From Mycolicibacter arupensis (GTDB taxonomy: Bacteria; Actinomycetota; Actinomycetes; Mycobacteriales; Mycobacteriaceae), in the NCBI RefSeq assembly GCF_002086515.1, contig NZ_MVHH01000034.1, forward strand, positions 1 to 41,597: 41,597 bases of DNA, read 5' to 3'. The notes beneath the pieces are model-generated. The model searched no databases. It saw nothing but the letters and a program-made list of their open reading frames with translations, and was not told the DNA's origin. How positions within the stretch are numbered: the first letter of the stretch is position 1; each line of letters starts with the position of its first letter. Both the position numbers and the translations under genes were made by a program. Shown here one piece after another: positions 1 to 10,753 of the stretch.

Positions 1-1354
1 CTCCTCCCACTCCGCCGCCGTCAGCGCCGCCGTGACCACCATTGCCGCCGGCCCCGGTGCCGGCGAGTCCGAATCCCGACCAACCGCCGCGGCCACCTAC
101 GGCACCGATCGCGCCCCCGCTGCCGTCGCCGCCCGCGCCGCCGTCGCCGCCTGCCCCGCCGATCGCGCCTGCACCGCCACCGCCACCGCCGTTGCCGCGC
201 CCTGCGGTGTGGCCGTCCCCGCTGCCGTTTCCTCCGTCACCGCCTTGACCGCCCGCACCGCCGACCCCGGACAACTTCTCGTAGAGGTTGCTCCCGCCGC
301 TGCCGCCAAACCAGCCCACTCCGCCGTTGCCGCCGTTGCCGGAGGTGGTTCCGCCATTGCCGCCGTTGCCGCCGTTTCCACCAGCTCCGCCGCCGCCGCC
401 CACACCCGTGACAGCGGCACCCCCGTTGCCGCCCAGTCCGCCGTAGCCGCCGTCACCGCCATCGCCGACGGTGCCCGCGGAGCCACCGTTGCCGGCATTG
501 CCGCCGGCTCCTCCGTTGCCGCCGTCACCGAACAGTGCGAGGGTCCTGCCGCCGTCGCCGCCGTACCAGCCGTCGCCGCCCACCGCACCGGCCGCTCCGT
601 TGCCGCCGTCTCCGCCCAGCCCGCCGGCTCCGCCGTTGCCGAACAGCCAGGCCACCGCGGTGCCGCCGTCTCCGCCATAGGCGCCGCTGAACCCGGCGGC
701 CCCGTCGCCGCCGTCTCCGCCGGCGCCACCATGGCCCATGAAGGTGCCACCGTTGCCGCCGTCTCCGCCGTCTCCGGGATAGTCGCCGGAGCCGAAACCG
801 CCGCCGTGTCCTCCGTCTCCGCCGTTGCCGAAGAATCCCGCGTTGCCGCCGCTGCCGCCCCAACCGCCGAATGCGGTGCCGCCGTCGCCGCCGTCACCGA
901 ACCACAGTCCGCCGGCGCCGCCCATGGCCTGCTCGTTGGTGCCGCCGTCGATGCCGTCGGCGCCGTTGCCGATCAGCAGCTGGCCATTGCCGAACGCAGT
1001 GTTGATCCAGTCGCTGATCGCGATGCCCGAGGGGGTGGCCAGCCAGTCCTGGCCGGCGTCGTGGATCGGGGTGTAGATCCAGGTGTCGAACCACTCCGCC
1101 GTGGTCGGGGCGGGGTCGGCGGCGGCCGCTGAGAGCCCGAGGTCCGTCAGGTTGAGGTCGGCGTTGCTGTCGACGCTGAGCCATGACCAGCTCGTCGGAT
1201 CGAACCAGTCGACGAACCAGTCGAACGGATCGGCCTGGGCCGGTGCGCTGCCTACGGGTCCAAGACCCCATGCCAGGAGGGCGCCGGCGGCGCAGCCCAG
1301 GCCCGTCAGTCGGCGTTGGCGGAGAGCTTTTCTGGTGTGCCGACGAACAGGCAT
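1..1354 (-). CDS. Secreted PGRS-repeat protein lacking a PE domain (3' end outside window)
   Basis: The frame is open from ATG 1354 to the window edge (451 codons, no stop seen). GGGAG lies 8 nt before the ATG. Residues 1-41 look like a signal peptide: basic residues (RRHTRKALRQRR), a hydrophobic core, and AQA before DPFD. Residues 42-125 form a Trp/Asp-rich segment (DWFVDWFDP, EWFDTWIY, DWLATPSG). At about 127 comes LIGNGADG, the junction that follows the PE domain in PE_PGRS proteins. From about 145 to the edge the protein is almost only Gly-Gly-X repeats with N, D, A and G. No PE domain is present, so export would be by the Sec route rather than ESX-5 (inference). Role unknown. Strong GGC/GCC periodicity opens long meaningless frames on the other strands. 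Confidence 0.85.
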   Translation of the reverse strand, partial: MPVRRHTRKALRQRRLTGLGCAAGALLAWGLGPVGSAPAQADPFDWFVDWFDPTSWSWLSVDSNADLNLTDLGLSAAAADPAPTTAEWFDTWIYTPIHDAGQDWLATPSGIAISDWINTAFGNGQLLIGNGADGIDGGTNEQAMGGAGGLWFGDGGDGGTAFGGWGGSGGNAGFFGNGGDGGHGGGFGSGDYPGDGGDGGNGGTFMGHGGAGGDGGDGAAGFSGAYGGDGGTAVAWLFGNGGAGGLGGDGGNGAAGAVGGDGWYGGDGGRTLALFGDGGNGGAGGNAGNGGSAGTVGDGGDGGYGGLGGNGGAAVTGVGGGGGAGGNGGNGGNGGTTSGNGGNGGVGWFGGSGGSNLYEKLSGVGGAGGQGGDGGNGSGDGHTAGRGNGGGGGGAGAIGGAGGDGGAGGDGSGGAIGAVGGRGGWSGFGLAGTGAGGNGGHGGADGGGVGG

Positions 1355-1777
1355 GATCCACTCCCAGCGCAAGAATTCCCATCACTGTCAGCGCCGACGT
1401 TACGGTCGCCGAAAGGCGGGGCATGCAGTAGTCGACTACTGCACTTGCCGGATCCCACTGCGGCTACGAGGCTGCGGAGAGGGGCGCGTTGGCGGCGCCG
1501 GATGAGGTGGCTCGCCGCCGTCGTGGGCTGCTCGCGGCCACTGCTCGAGCCCGCGTTCATCGCGATCGGGGTAGAGGTCATCACCCGTAGGACCGTTGTC
1601 CATGGCCTTGCGCGACTCGCGACTTCGCTTGCTGTACCTCTGATGGCGCGCCGTCGACTCCCTCTCCCTGCGGACCAGAAAGTTAATGTCGCTCCATTTT
1701 TACAGACCTATCTCCCAGGTATGCATTTGGGGGGAGAAATGTGTACAACGCCGGAGAATGGTTGCCCCGGAGGCGCT
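1355..1777. other. 423-bp intergenic region between cobS and the PGRS gene
   Basis: Apart from the 1424-1443 palindrome I see no convincing gene here. A 55-codon minus-strand frame (ATG 1603 to TAG 1436) is Pro/Arg/Asp rich, has no good ribosome site and resembles GC-driven background. An A/T-richer patch near 1680-1745 lies just downstream of cobS and could contain the cobS transcript end or a promoter, but no clear hairpin with a U tract is present. Confidence 0.5.
1424..1443. promoter_or_regulatory. 20-bp perfect palindrome upstream of the PGRS gene
   Basis: TGCAGTAGTCGACTACTGCA reads the same on both strands, without a spacer. Its near edge lies 69 bp upstream of the PGRS start codon at 1354. 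A spacer-free dyad of this length just upstream of a gene is what a homodimeric repressor operator (TetR, GntR or similar) looks like. No regulator gene is adjacent, and I do not recognise the motif as a known box. Confidence 0.5.
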
Positions 1778-2509
1778 TTAGAAGGCCGCCATCGACACAG
1801 CCGCCAGCGTTGTCGTCCACTCGATGACCGCCCCCAGCACATCGCCAGTGACTCCACCGAGTCGGCGCACGCAGCGTCTGAGCAGGACAAGGCCGCCCAC
1901 CAAGGCCACCGCGACGGCCACCGGCCCGTGCCACGGCGCCGCACCGGTGGGCACCGACGCCGCCACCAGGACCAACACCCACGCGACAGCAACCGCCAGC
2001 GGCTGAGTTCCGGCCACCGTGGCCCCCAACATGCTGCCCTCGGCGGCGGGCACCGAGCGGCGACAGGCCAGCACGGCGGCCACCCGGCCCGCGCACACCG
2101 CGACCACCAGCTGCCCGGCGTTCAGCAGCGGAAAGGTCGTCGCCTGCAGCCCCATCACCAGCACCACGGCGACCACACCGAACGGGCCCGTTGAGCCCTC
2201 GCGCATCACTTGGAGCGCCCGGGGAGCGGGCCGGTAACACCCGAGACCGTCGGCCGTATCGGCGACCCCGTCGATATGTAGACCGCGGGTCGCCGCCAGC
2301 AGGGCCGCCACGGCCAGCAGCCCCGAAACCGGACTGCCCGGGCCGAATGCCGCCCCGCCTGCCCACACCACAGCAGCGGCGAGCCCGCCCAGACCGGCGC
2401 CGACCAGCGGAAGTGTCGTCAGCGCACCGCGTCCCGGCGGCCCGGCGAACCCACTGGGCAGCCGCAGGGCGGTTCCGAACGCCACCGCGGCGGCCAGCGA
2501 CCGGATCAC
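1778..2509 (-). CDS. cobS: Adenosylcobinamide-GDP ribazoletransferase (cobalamin synthase)
   Basis: A 243-residue polytopic membrane protein matching the CobS family along its whole length. It opens [18 protein letters not shown] and contains the family segment [15 protein letters not shown] near residues 95-109 (the DGxADTxDG motif), followed by [13 protein letters not shown]. Family role: joins adenosylcobinamide-GDP to alpha-ribazole(-5'-phosphate), the last assembly step of adenosylcobalamin. The ATG overlaps the cobT stop by 4 bp (ATGA), implying translational coupling. It is the last gene of the DUF3043-cobT-cobS run. Confidence 0.95.
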   Translation of the reverse strand: MIRSLAAAVAFGTALRLPSGFAGPPGRGALTTLPLVGAGLGGLAAAVVWAGGAAFGPGSPVSGLLAVAALLAATRGLHIDGVADTADGLGCYRPAPRALQVMREGSTGPFGVVAVVLVMGLQATTFPLLNAGQLVVAVCAGRVAAVLACRRSVPAAEGSMLGATVAGTQPLAVAVAWVLVLVAASVPTGAAPWHGPVAVAVALVGGLVLLRRCVRRLGGVTGDVLGAVIEWTTTLAAVSMAAF

Positions 2510-3561
2510 CCGCCGGCCTCACCGGTGGGACCCGACACCCCCGCCTCGGCGAAGGTGGACATCGACGACAGCGCCGCCACGGCCGCGTGCAGCACCGGCA
2601 GCGCCACGGCGGCCCCGGTGCCCTCACCCAAGCGCATCTGCAGGTCGAGAATCGGCTCCAGTCCCAGCGCGGCGCAGGCCAGCGCGTGCGCCGGCTCCGG
2701 CGAGCGGTGACCGGCCTGCCACCAGGCCCGGGCCCCGGGTGCCAACCGGTCGGCCACCAGGGCAGCAGCCGTCGAGGCCAGGCCGTCGAGCAGCACCGGC
2801 GTACGCCGCACCGCGGCCTGGGCGCAGAAACCCGCCAGCGCCGCCAGGTCTGCTCCGCCGCAGCAGCGCAGCAGCGCGAACGGATCGGCGTGGTGCGGAC
2901 GCGACCGGAACAGTGCGTCGCGCACCGCCGCGGCCTTGCGCGCCCAGCCGCTGTCGTCGATCCCCGTCCCGTGACCCACCACATCGGTGGGCTCTGCGCC
3001 GGTCAGCGCCGCGGTCACCGTGGCAGCGACGGTGGTGTTTCCGATCCCCATATCGCCGGGGATGAGCAGATCCGCCCCGCCGTCGACTTCCTCGTCGGCG
3101 ATACGCCGGCCTGCCTCGACTGCGGCGTTGGTCTCTTCAGCGGTCAGGGCGTCTTCGCGCGTAATGTCACCGCTGCCGCGGCGCACCTTGTAGGCGCCCA
3201 GCGCGCCCCCGGGCAGATCCGAAGCGACAGCCATGTCCACCACCCGCACCGTGGCCCCGCCGATGGCAGCCAGTGCGTTGATCGCGGCGCCGCCGCTGTC
3301 TATGTTGGCGACCATCTGCGCGGTGACCTCCGCCGGATAGGCCGACACCCGTCCCCGGGTCACGCCGTGATCTCCGGCGAACACCACGATCCGGACGCGC
3401 TCGAATGGCTTGGGCGGGCAGAGGCCTTGGCAGGATGCGGCCCACACCGACAGGGCCTCCAACCGGCCCAGTGAACCCGCTGGCTTGGTCAGACAGTTCT
3501 GCCGGTCGCGGGCGGCGGCCGCGGCGGTTGGATCGGGCGGGCGGACCGAAGGAAAATCCAT
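2506..3561 (-). CDS. cobT: Nicotinate-nucleotide--dimethylbenzimidazole phosphoribosyltransferase
   Basis: I start at ATG 3561 ([21 protein letters not shown]), giving 351 residues, normal for CobT. The frame stays open further upstream, but that part runs into the neighbouring gene. Motifs: [12 protein letters not shown] near the N-terminus, [27 protein letters not shown], and RLGEGTGAA near the C-terminus with the conserved catalytic glutamate. The enzyme activates dimethylbenzimidazole as alpha-ribazole phosphate, the direct precursor for CobS, encoded downstream with a 4-bp overlap. The start lies 23 bp after the DUF3043 gene, so the three are probably one transcript. Confidence 0.93.
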   Translation of the reverse strand: MDFPSVRPPDPTAAAAARDRQNCLTKPAGSLGRLEALSVWAASCQGLCPPKPFERVRIVVFAGDHGVTRGRVSAYPAEVTAQMVANIDSGGAAINALAAIGGATVRVVDMAVASDLPGGALGAYKVRRGSGDITREDALTAEETNAAVEAGRRIADEEVDGGADLLIPGDMGIGNTTVAATVTAALTGAEPTDVVGHGTGIDDSGWARKAAAVRDALFRSRPHHADPFALLRCCGGADLAALAGFCAQAAVRRTPVLLDGLASTAAALVADRLAPGARAWWQAGHRSPEPAHALACAALGLEPILDLQMRLGEGTGAAVALPVLHAAVAALSSMSTFAEAGVSGPTGEAGG

Positions 3562-3584
3562 CGCTGGTGGCGAAGTGCGCGAAC

Positions 3585-4262
3585 TCAGCCGAGCTGCTCG
3601 CCGCGCCGCACCTGCGGGCGCGGTGCCCGCATGCGCCGCAGTGTCGACGCCCGGCTGGCGGCGTAGAGCCCCAACTTCCACCGGCTCTCGACGTTCTCGG
3701 GGAACTTGGCATCGACCATCCGGCCCACCTTGCGGGCCACCAGCACACCATCGACGGCCATCGCGACCATCAGCAGCATCATGGCCGGGGAGAGGTAGTA
3801 CTGGATCTGCGGGGCCGCCATCATGATGAACATCAGGCCCAGTGCCACCGGCATGAACAGGCCCAGCAGGTTATGGCGGGCATCGACGATGTCGCGGACG
3901 TACCGGCGCACCGGGCCTCGGTCGCGTTCCAGCAGGGCCGACTCGTCGCCGGCCAGCATCCGTTCCCGGCGGTCGGACATGCGCTCCCGACGCTCCGCCT
4001 TGGCGGCTCGACGCTCTTCTTTGGACAGCTTCGGGCCGGCCAGCGACTTGCGTCGGGCCCGGGCTTCCGCGGAAGTCATCGGGGCTGGTGCCACCGGGCC
4101 GCGCCGCTTGGCCGCGGCGTTGCGTTTGGGGGTGGGACGGCCTTTGGGGGCGGTGCCGCCTGAACGAGCGGACGCCGCGGATTCGGTGCCGTCGACAGCG
4201 ACGGCGGAGACCACGGACTCAGCGGACTGAGACTCGTCTTTTCTGCGCCCCGGCAACTTCAC
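3585..4262 (-). CDS. DUF3043-type membrane protein (Rv2206 homologue)
   Basis: Start chosen at GTG 4262 ([13 protein letters not shown]), giving 225 residues; the frame further upstream overlaps the divergent glycerate kinase. Residues 1-125 are hydrophilic and very basic, with a likely charged helix around 66-105 ([20 protein letters not shown]). Two membrane segments follow at about 131-150 and 158-175, then a basic tail. This matches actinobacterial DUF3043 proteins in order and length. Function unknown; topology suggests a two-pass inner-membrane protein with a cytoplasmic basic domain. It precedes cobT-cobS but nothing in it points to cobalamin chemistry. Confidence 0.8.
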   Translation of the reverse strand: MKLPGRRKDESQSAESVVSAVAVDGTESAASARSGGTAPKGRPTPKRNAAAKRRGPVAPAPMTSAEARARRKSLAGPKLSKEERRAAKAERRERMSDRRERMLAGDESALLERDRGPVRRYVRDIVDARHNLLGLFMPVALGLMFIMMAAPQIQYYLSPAMMLLMVAMAVDGVLVARKVGRMVDAKFPENVESRWKLGLYAASRASTLRRMRAPRPQVRRGEQLG

Positions 4263-4331
4263 GCCCGCCAGATTACTTGCCCGGCCCGCCCGGCCTGCGC
4301 TGCCGTCCGCGCGCCTCGATACCCTGCAGGT

Positions 4332-5471
4332 ATGGCCGTTGACCCGGGTGCCGCAGGTTCGGCCGGTCCAGGGCCGCGGGCGCTTCGGGTGCTGATCGCA
4401 CCGGACTGCTTCGGCGAGAGCCTGACCGCGGTGCAGGCCGCCGCGGCGATCTCGACCGGCTGGCACCGCAGCCGACCCCACGACCGGCTGACGATCGCAC
4501 CGCAGTCTGACGGCGGCCCGGGGTTCGTCGCGGTGCTGGCCGCCGAACTGGGCACCGTGGTGTGCTCGCGGGTCAGCGGACCTCTTGAAGAAGAGGTGGA
4601 CGCCGAGTGGGTGTGGGACGACACCTGCAAGACGGCCTATCTGGAGTGTGCGCAGGCGTGCGGTCTGGGGCTGCTCGGCCAAGCGCCCTCGCCTCAGACG
4701 GCGCTACTGGCCCACAGCGCCGGAGTGGGTCAACTGGTGGCCGCGGCGTTGGACGCCGGGGCGCAACGGATCGTCATTGGCCTGGGGGGCAGTTCCTGTA
4801 CCGACGGGGGCCGCGGCATGGTCGATGTTCTGGGCGGGCTGGCCACCGCACGGCGGCGGCTCGCGGGTATCGAACTGATCGCCGCCTGCGACGTCGAGCA
4901 CCCGCTGCTGGGTCCGTGGGGCTCAGCCCGGGTATTCGGGCCGCAGAAGGGCGCCGACGCGGCCACCGTGGCCGTTCTTGAAAGCCGTCTGGCCGCCTGG
5001 GCGAGCGAGCTCGACGCCGCCGCGGGGTGGGCCGTCAGTGCCGCCTCGGGGGCCGGGGCAGCAGGCGGGATCGGCGCGGCGGTGCTGGCCCTGGGTGGGT
5101 CTGTTGAGTCCGGCGCGCAGATCGTGGCGGGCCACACCGGGCTGCAGGAGGCGCTCGCCGACGCCGACGTCCTGGTGACCGGAGAGGGCCGATTCGATCA
5201 GCAGTCGCTGCACGGAAAGGTGATCGGATCCCTCGCCGCCGCGGCCCGGGCCCGCGACATTCCGTTGCTGGTGTTCGCCGGGCAGATCGACCTGGACGAG
5301 CCGGCCGTGCGGGCGGCCGGGGTGCTGGCCGCGCGGGCGCTCGCCGATTACGCGGGCTCGGTGCGGCTGGCGCTGATCGATGCCGCCAACCAGCTGATCG
5401 GCCTCAGCGGCGTCACGGCGTCACAGCTCAGTGGTCGCCCCCCGGAGACGCCCGATTCGCCGCGTCGGTAG
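4332..5471 (+). CDS. Glycerate kinase family protein
   Basis: 379 residues in the GarK/GlxK-type glycerate kinase fold (Rv2205c homologue). Family signatures: [17 protein letters not shown] near the N-terminus, a variant of [32 protein letters not shown] mid-protein; [11 protein letters not shown]; and [15 protein letters not shown]. Predicted reaction: ATP-dependent phosphorylation of glycerate in the cytosol, linking it to 3- or 2-phosphoglycerate. It is divergent from the DUF3043 gene, with 69 bp between starts. The first 17 residues are Gly/Pro/Ala-rich and poorly conserved, so a slightly later start is possible. Confidence 0.88.
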   Translation: MAVDPGAAGSAGPGPRALRVLIAPDCFGESLTAVQAAAAISTGWHRSRPHDRLTIAPQSDGGPGFVAVLAAELGTVVCSRVSGPLEEEVDAEWVWDDTCKTAYLECAQACGLGLLGQAPSPQTALLAHSAGVGQLVAAALDAGAQRIVIGLGGSSCTDGGRGMVDVLGGLATARRRLAGIELIAACDVEHPLLGPWGSARVFGPQKGADAATVAVLESRLAAWASELDAAAGWAVSAASGAGAAGGIGAAVLALGGSVESGAQIVAGHTGLQEALADADVLVTGEGRFDQQSLHGKVIGSLAAAARARDIPLLVFAGQIDLDEPAVRAAGVLAARALADYAGSVRLALIDAANQLIGLSGVTASQLSGRPPETPDSPRR

Positions 5472-5567
5472 GGAACATGTTGGTGCGGGGTATCGTTGTT
5501 GCGGTGGGTCGGAATGCCACGCAGCGTGGCGGGCTCACCCCATAATCAACCGCAATAGGGAGACGCA

Positions 5568-5924
5568 ATGACTGTTCAGGATCAGTCGACCACCGAGTCT
5601 CACGGCGTGGTCTTGACCGATGAAGCCGCGGCCAAGGTCAAGGCGCTGCTGGAACAAGAAGGCCGTGACGACCTGACCCTGCGGATCTCGGTCCAGCCGG
5701 GTGGCTGCGCCGGCCTGCGTTACAACCTGTTCTTCGACGACCGCAGCCTCGACGGTGACGTGGTGGCGGAGTTCAACGGCGTGACGCTCACCGTCGACCG
5801 GATGAGCGCCCCGTACCTGCAGGGCGCCGAGATCGGCTACGCCGACCAGATCGACAAGCAGGGCTTCACCATCGAGAACCCCAACGCCGGCGGCTCATGC
5901 TCGTGCGGCGACTCGTTCAACTGA
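5568..5924 (+). CDS. HesB/IscA-family iron-sulfur cluster insertion protein (ErpA-like)
   Basis: 118 residues, full length for A-type Fe-S carriers. The three ligand cysteines are Cys47 (GGCAGLRY) and Cys111/Cys113 (GSCSCGDSF). ATG 5568 follows GGGAGACGC, a good ribosome site. Family role: receives [2Fe-2S]/[4Fe-4S] clusters and hands them to apoproteins in the cytosol. The 96-bp gap after the glycerate kinase has room for its own promoter. Orthologous to Rv2204c. A likely use for its clusters in this window is the Rieske protein QcrA, but that is inference from proximity only. Confidence 0.93.
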   Translation: MTVQDQSTTESHGVVLTDEAAAKVKALLEQEGRDDLTLRISVQPGGCAGLRYNLFFDDRSLDGDVVAEFNGVTLTVDRMSAPYLQGAEIGYADQIDKQGFTIENPNAGGSCSCGDSFN

Positions 5925-5932
5925 GCGCCTGA

Positions 5933-7021
<1,089 letters not shown>

Positions 7022-7030
7022 CCTGCCGAG

Positions 7031-7079
7031 CAGACAGCGAATCGCACTGCGGGATTCCCGCAGTGCGATTCTCTGTCTG
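7031..7079. terminator. Bidirectional terminator between adoK and asnB
   Basis: A 14-bp perfect stem (7040-7053 pairing with 7057-7070) closes a 3-nt loop (ATT). It is extended by an outer 7-bp stem CAGACAG/CTGTCTG (7031-7037 with 7073-7079) across a 2-nt internal loop on each side. The structure begins 9 bp after the adoK stop and ends 8 bp before the asnB stop, so it can serve both convergent genes. Confidence 0.85.
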
Positions 7080-7087
7080 TTGGCCTG

Positions 7088-9058
7088 TTAAAGCCGCACC
7101 GGGTAGTTGGGCTCCTTGATGGCGGGCACCACGCTGTGCTCGATGAAGATCGCGTGCCACAGCATGAAGATCAGCACCGTCCAGAGCCGACGACTGTGAT
7201 CGGCCATGCCGGTCCGATGCTCGTCGAGCATCGTGCGCACCGCAGCCACATCGATCAGGTGACCCGCGCCGGTGGTATCCACCATCTCGTACGCCCACTC
7301 CACCAGCTCGCCTGCGCGCAACCAATGCCGCAACGGCACTGGGAAGCCGAGCTTGGGCCGATGCAATACATGCGCGGGAATGATCGGCTCCAGCGCGCGG
7401 CGCAGCGCGTACTTGGTCGTGGTGCGGGTGATCTTGGCCGACACCGGAAGGCGCGAGGCCACGGCGAACACCTCGGGATCAAGGAACGGCACCCGCAGCT
7501 CCAGTGAATTGGCCATCGTCATCTTGTCGGCCTTGACCAAGATGTCGCCCCGCAGCCAGGTGAACAGGTCGAGGTGCTGCATCCGGGCCACCGGATCCCA
7601 GCCGGCCGACTCCGCATACAGCGCAGCGGTGACATCGGTGTGCGTCCAGTCGGGGGAGAAGCCGGGCAGCACCGCCCGCAGTTGCTCATCGGAGAAGCTG
7701 CGCGCGTTGCCGTAGTAGCGCTCCTGCAACGTCAGCGAACCGCGGTGCAACAGGCTCTTGCCGCGCATGCCCTCGGGCAACGGCCGAGCCGCCTTGCCCA
7801 GTGACCGGCGCAGGGGCGCCGGCAGGTAATCGAACGGGCGCAGCGACAGCGGCTCGCGGTAGATCGTGTAGCCGCCGAACAACTCGTCGGCGCCTTCGCC
7901 CGACAGCACCACCTTGACGTGCTTGCGGGCCTCTGCGGCGATGAAGTACAGCGGCACCAGCGCCGGGTCGGCGACCGGGTCGTCGAGGTACCACACGATC
8001 TCCGGAAGTGCGGCGACGAACTCGGCCGGGCTGACCACCTTGACCACGTGCCGGGCCCCGATCGCCTCGGCGGACGCGGCGGCGACGTCCACCTCGGAGA
8101 AGCCCTCCCGCTCGAACCCGGTGGTGAAGGTGATCAGCTTGGGGTTATGGCGCATCGCCAGCGCGGCGATAGCGGTGGAGTCGATGCCGCCGGACAAGAA
8201 CGCCCCGACGGTGACATCGGCTCGCATGTGCTTGGCGACCGAATCCTCCAGCACCGCGGTGATCTCGTCGTACCGCGCCTGCTCGGTGTCGCGGGTGATC
8301 GGGGTGGCGTCGAACCGCGGCCGGAAGTACCGGGTGGTCTCGGGAATACCGCCGGGCCGAATGCGGGCGTAACAGCCCGATTCCAGCCGCCGTACGCCGC
8401 GATGCAGCGTCTCGGGCTCGGGCACGTACTGCAGCACCGTGTAGTGCTGGACGGCGCGCGGGTCGATGCCTGAAGCTCCGGCGTCGAAGCCCACCACCTC
8501 AGCCAGGTCCAGCAGGCACTTCTTCTCGCTGCCGACCACGGTGCCGCCCGGACCGGAGGCCATGAACAGCGGTTTGATGCCGAACGGGTCGCGGGCGCAG
8601 AACAGCTCCCCGGCGACGGTGTCCCACACCGCAAAGGCGAACATCCCGCGCAGCCGCGTCAACACGTCGACGCCCCAGTAGTGGTAGCCCGCGACGATCG
8701 CCTCGCCGTCGCCGTCGGTCGCAAACAGCGCACCGTGCTCGGCGGCAAGCTCGGCCCGCAGCTCCAGGTAGTTGTAGATCTCGCCGTTGAACACCAGTTC
8801 GTAGCGGTCCGGGGCCTCCGGTGGGCCCCACCGCATGGGCTGGTGGGCATGGGCGATGTCGATAAACGACAGCCGGTTGAAGCCGAAGACCACGCGATCG
8901 CCGGCCCAGATACCGCCTGGCTCGTCGGGTCCGCGGTGACGCATCAGGTGAGTCGCACGCGATACCGCGCCGGCGACTGTCTCCATATCCGCGGCCGACC
9001 GCGGACGGGCGGTGTCGGTGCCGGCCGGGGCACACACGAAAGCCAGCAGTCCACACAT
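7088..9058 (-). CDS. asnB: Asparagine synthetase (glutamine-hydrolysing), AsnB type
   Basis: ATG 9058 gives MCGLLAF, so the N-terminal nucleophile Cys2 of class II glutamine amidotransferases is exposed after Met removal. 656 residues, close to the mycobacterial orthologue (Rv2201). Domain 1 (to about 210): HRGPDEPGG, NGEIYNY and DGDGEAI. Domain 2: synthetase PP-loop SGGIDS at 289-294, then LSGEGADELFGGY and LGFPVPLRHWL. Predicted reaction: aspartate + glutamine + ATP to asparagine. In mycobacteria AsnB-type enzymes have also been linked to amidation of cell-wall components, so the exact acceptor is open. Divergent from ctaC. Confidence 0.93.
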   Translation of the reverse strand: MCGLLAFVCAPAGTDTARPRSAADMETVAGAVSRATHLMRHRGPDEPGGIWAGDRVVFGFNRLSFIDIAHAHQPMRWGPPEAPDRYELVFNGEIYNYLELRAELAAEHGALFATDGDGEAIVAGYHYWGVDVLTRLRGMFAFAVWDTVAGELFCARDPFGIKPLFMASGPGGTVVGSEKKCLLDLAEVVGFDAGASGIDPRAVQHYTVLQYVPEPETLHRGVRRLESGCYARIRPGGIPETTRYFRPRFDATPITRDTEQARYDEITAVLEDSVAKHMRADVTVGAFLSGGIDSTAIAALAMRHNPKLITFTTGFEREGFSEVDVAAASAEAIGARHVVKVVSPAEFVAALPEIVWYLDDPVADPALVPLYFIAAEARKHVKVVLSGEGADELFGGYTIYREPLSLRPFDYLPAPLRRSLGKAARPLPEGMRGKSLLHRGSLTLQERYYGNARSFSDEQLRAVLPGFSPDWTHTDVTAALYAESAGWDPVARMQHLDLFTWLRGDILVKADKMTMANSLELRVPFLDPEVFAVASRLPVSAKITRTTTKYALRRALEPIIPAHVLHRPKLGFPVPLRHWLRAGELVEWAYEMVDTTGAGHLIDVAAVRTMLDEHRTGMADHSRRLWTVLIFMLWHAIFIEHSVVPAIKEPNYPVRL

Positions 9059-9192
9059 CGGGTCCCAGTATGCCGCACCGGTATCGGCCCGTGCCTGCAC
9101 AGGGCCGGTGCGTACGGGGGAGTCCGATGTTGTGGTCAACACATCGCGGCCGCCAACCGGCAGGTACGTCGAACCTTGATCACGCGGGTGGT

Positions 9193-9205
9193 CTACGCTG
9201 CGTAG
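9193..9205. promoter_or_regulatory. Small inverted repeat in the asnB-ctaC divergent region
   Basis: CTACGC-T-GCGTAG (6-bp arms, 1-nt centre) lies 57 bp upstream of the ctaC GTG and 135 bp upstream of the asnB ATG. The 204-bp interval must hold both promoters. The repeat is a candidate operator only. Confidence 0.2.
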
Positions 9206-9262
9206 TATTCGACTGCTCCGCCGGGTCAGTCGGCCCGTTCTGTGACTCGAGGAGGCACCAAC

Positions 9263-10321
9263 GTGACACGTCGCGGGCAGGGCGTTGCACATCGCCGTCT
9301 GCTTCGACCGCTTACCGCGGTCAGCGTGCTCGGACTGCTGGCGGTGACGCTCAGCGGTTGCAGCGTCGACTGGACCGACATCGTCGGTTTCGGCTGGCCC
9401 AAGGGCATCACGCCCGAGGCCGAGGCCAACTACCAGCTGTGGATCGGCATGGTGATCGCTTCGGTGGTGATCGGCGGGCTCGTCTGGGGAATGATCTTCT
9501 GGACGATGATCTTCCACCGCAAGAAGGCCACCGACACCGAGTTGCCGCGCCAGTTCGGCTACAACATGCCGCTGGAACTGGGACTCACCGTCCTGCCGTT
9601 CCTGGCCGTCGCGGTGATCTTCTACTTCACGGTCGTGGTCCAGGAGAAGATGCTGCACCACGAGCCGGACCCCGAGGTGGTCGTTGACGTCACCGCGTTC
9701 CAGTGGAACTGGAAGTTCGGCTACCAGAAGATCGACTTCCACGATCACACCCTGAGCTACGACGGCGTCGACCAGGTGCGCAAGGAAGCGATGACCTCCA
9801 AGCCCGAGGGCGTCGACGCCCACGGCGAGGAGCTGGTCGGCCCCGTCCAGGGTCTGAACACCGAGGACCGCACCTACCTGAACTTCGACAAGATCGAGAC
9901 GGTGGGCACCACCGGAGAGATCCCGGTGCTGGTCCTGCCGAGCGGTAAGCGCATCGAATTCGTGCTCAACTCCGCCGACGTGATCCACGCCTTCTGGGTT
10001 CCCGAGTTCCTGTTCAAGCGTGACGTCATCGCTTGGCCCGAGCGCAACAACCAGGTGAACACCTTCCAGGTCGCCGAGATCACCAAGGAAGGCGCGTTCG
10101 TCGGTCACTGCGCTGAGATGTGCGGCACCTACCACGCGATGATGAACTTCGAAGTCCGGGTGGTCTCGCCCAATGACTTCAAGGCCTACATGGATCAGCG
10201 CATCGCCGGAAAGACCAATGCCGAGGCGCTCGAGGCGATCAAGCAGGAACCGCTGGCCACCACCACGTTCCCGTTCGAGAGCCGCCGTGGCCTGCTAGCC
10301 CCCCAAGCCAGCAACAAGTAG
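9263..10321 (+). CDS. ctaC: Cytochrome c oxidase subunit II (aa3 type), lipoprotein precursor
   Basis: GTG 9263 is chosen because AGGAGG (9250-9255) sits 7 nt before it; an in-frame GTG at 9242 has no such site. 352 residues. A lipobox, TLSGC, puts the acylated cysteine at 33. Two membrane segments follow at about 60-84 and 105-127, then the periplasmic CuA domain. CuA ligands are visible: His242 (HAFW) and Cys283, Glu285, Cys287, His291, Met294 in [14 protein letters not shown]. It carries electrons from the bcc complex to CtaD, encoded elsewhere. An insertion at about 160-215 relative to simple Cox2 is typical of actinobacteria. First gene of ctaC-ctaF, 12 bp apart. Confidence 0.96.
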   Translation: MTRRGQGVAHRRLLRPLTAVSVLGLLAVTLSGCSVDWTDIVGFGWPKGITPEAEANYQLWIGMVIASVVIGGLVWGMIFWTMIFHRKKATDTELPRQFGYNMPLELGLTVLPFLAVAVIFYFTVVVQEKMLHHEPDPEVVVDVTAFQWNWKFGYQKIDFHDHTLSYDGVDQVRKEAMTSKPEGVDAHGEELVGPVQGLNTEDRTYLNFDKIETVGTTGEIPVLVLPSGKRIEFVLNSADVIHAFWVPEFLFKRDVIAWPERNNQVNTFQVAEITKEGAFVGHCAEMCGTYHAMMNFEVRVVSPNDFKAYMDQRIAGKTNAEALEAIKQEPLATTTFPFESRRGLLAPQASNK

Positions 10322-10333
10322 GGACAACCTCCA

Positions 10334-10753
10334 ATGCGCATCGAATCCAGGCTGTTCGAGTTCGTCGCCGTGTTCTTCCTCGCCGTCGGCGTGATCTACG
10401 CGGTGATGACCGCTAAGTACGCCACCGGCGGTGTGGAGTGGGCTGGTACCACCGCAATCTTCCTCACGGGCATGATGGCCATGATCGTGGCCACCTTCTT
10501 CCGGTTCGTCGCACGCCGGCTGGACACCCGGCCCGAGGATTACGAGGCGGCTGAAGTCAGCGACGGCGCAGGCGAATTGGGCTTCTTCAGCCCGCACAGC
10601 TGGTGGCCGATCCTGATCGCCCTGTCCGGTTCGGTGGCCGCCGTCGGAATCGGCTTCTGGCTGCCGTGGCTGATCGCCGCCGGAGTGGTGTTCGTGTTGT
10701 CGAGCGTGGCCGGGCTGGTGTTCGAGTACTACGTCGGCGCCGAGAAACACTGA
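10334..10753 (+). CDS. ctaF: Cytochrome c oxidase subunit IV, actinobacterial type
   Basis: 139 residues with four hydrophobic segments (about 8-27, 38-60, 95-110 and 113-133), the topology of actinobacterial CtaF (Rv2199c homologue). It begins 12 bp after the ctaC stop, with AGGGACAACC before the ATG, so it is co-transcribed. Known as a small structural subunit of the aa3 oxidase in the bcc-aa3 supercomplex, required for assembly or stability rather than holding cofactors. Confidence 0.92.
   Translation: MRIESRLFEFVAVFFLAVGVIYAVMTAKYATGGVEWAGTTAIFLTGMMAMIVATFFRFVARRLDTRPEDYEAAEVSDGAGELGFFSPHSWWPILIALSGSVAAVGIGFWLPWLIAAGVVFVLSSVAGLVFEYYVGAEKH

Noticed and set aside
32..1132. Long open frames on both strands across the first 1.1 kb, Ala/Val/Pro- or Arg-rich
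   Set aside because: They are shadows of the GGC/GCC periodicity of the PGRS gene. Only the minus-strand frame from ATG 1354 has a ribosome site, a signal peptide and a known repeat type.
1436..1603. 55-codon minus-strand frame between cobS and the PGRS gene
   Set aside because: No good ribosome site, low-complexity Pro/Arg/Asp composition, and its stop lies inside the regulatory-looking palindrome. No family resemblance seen.
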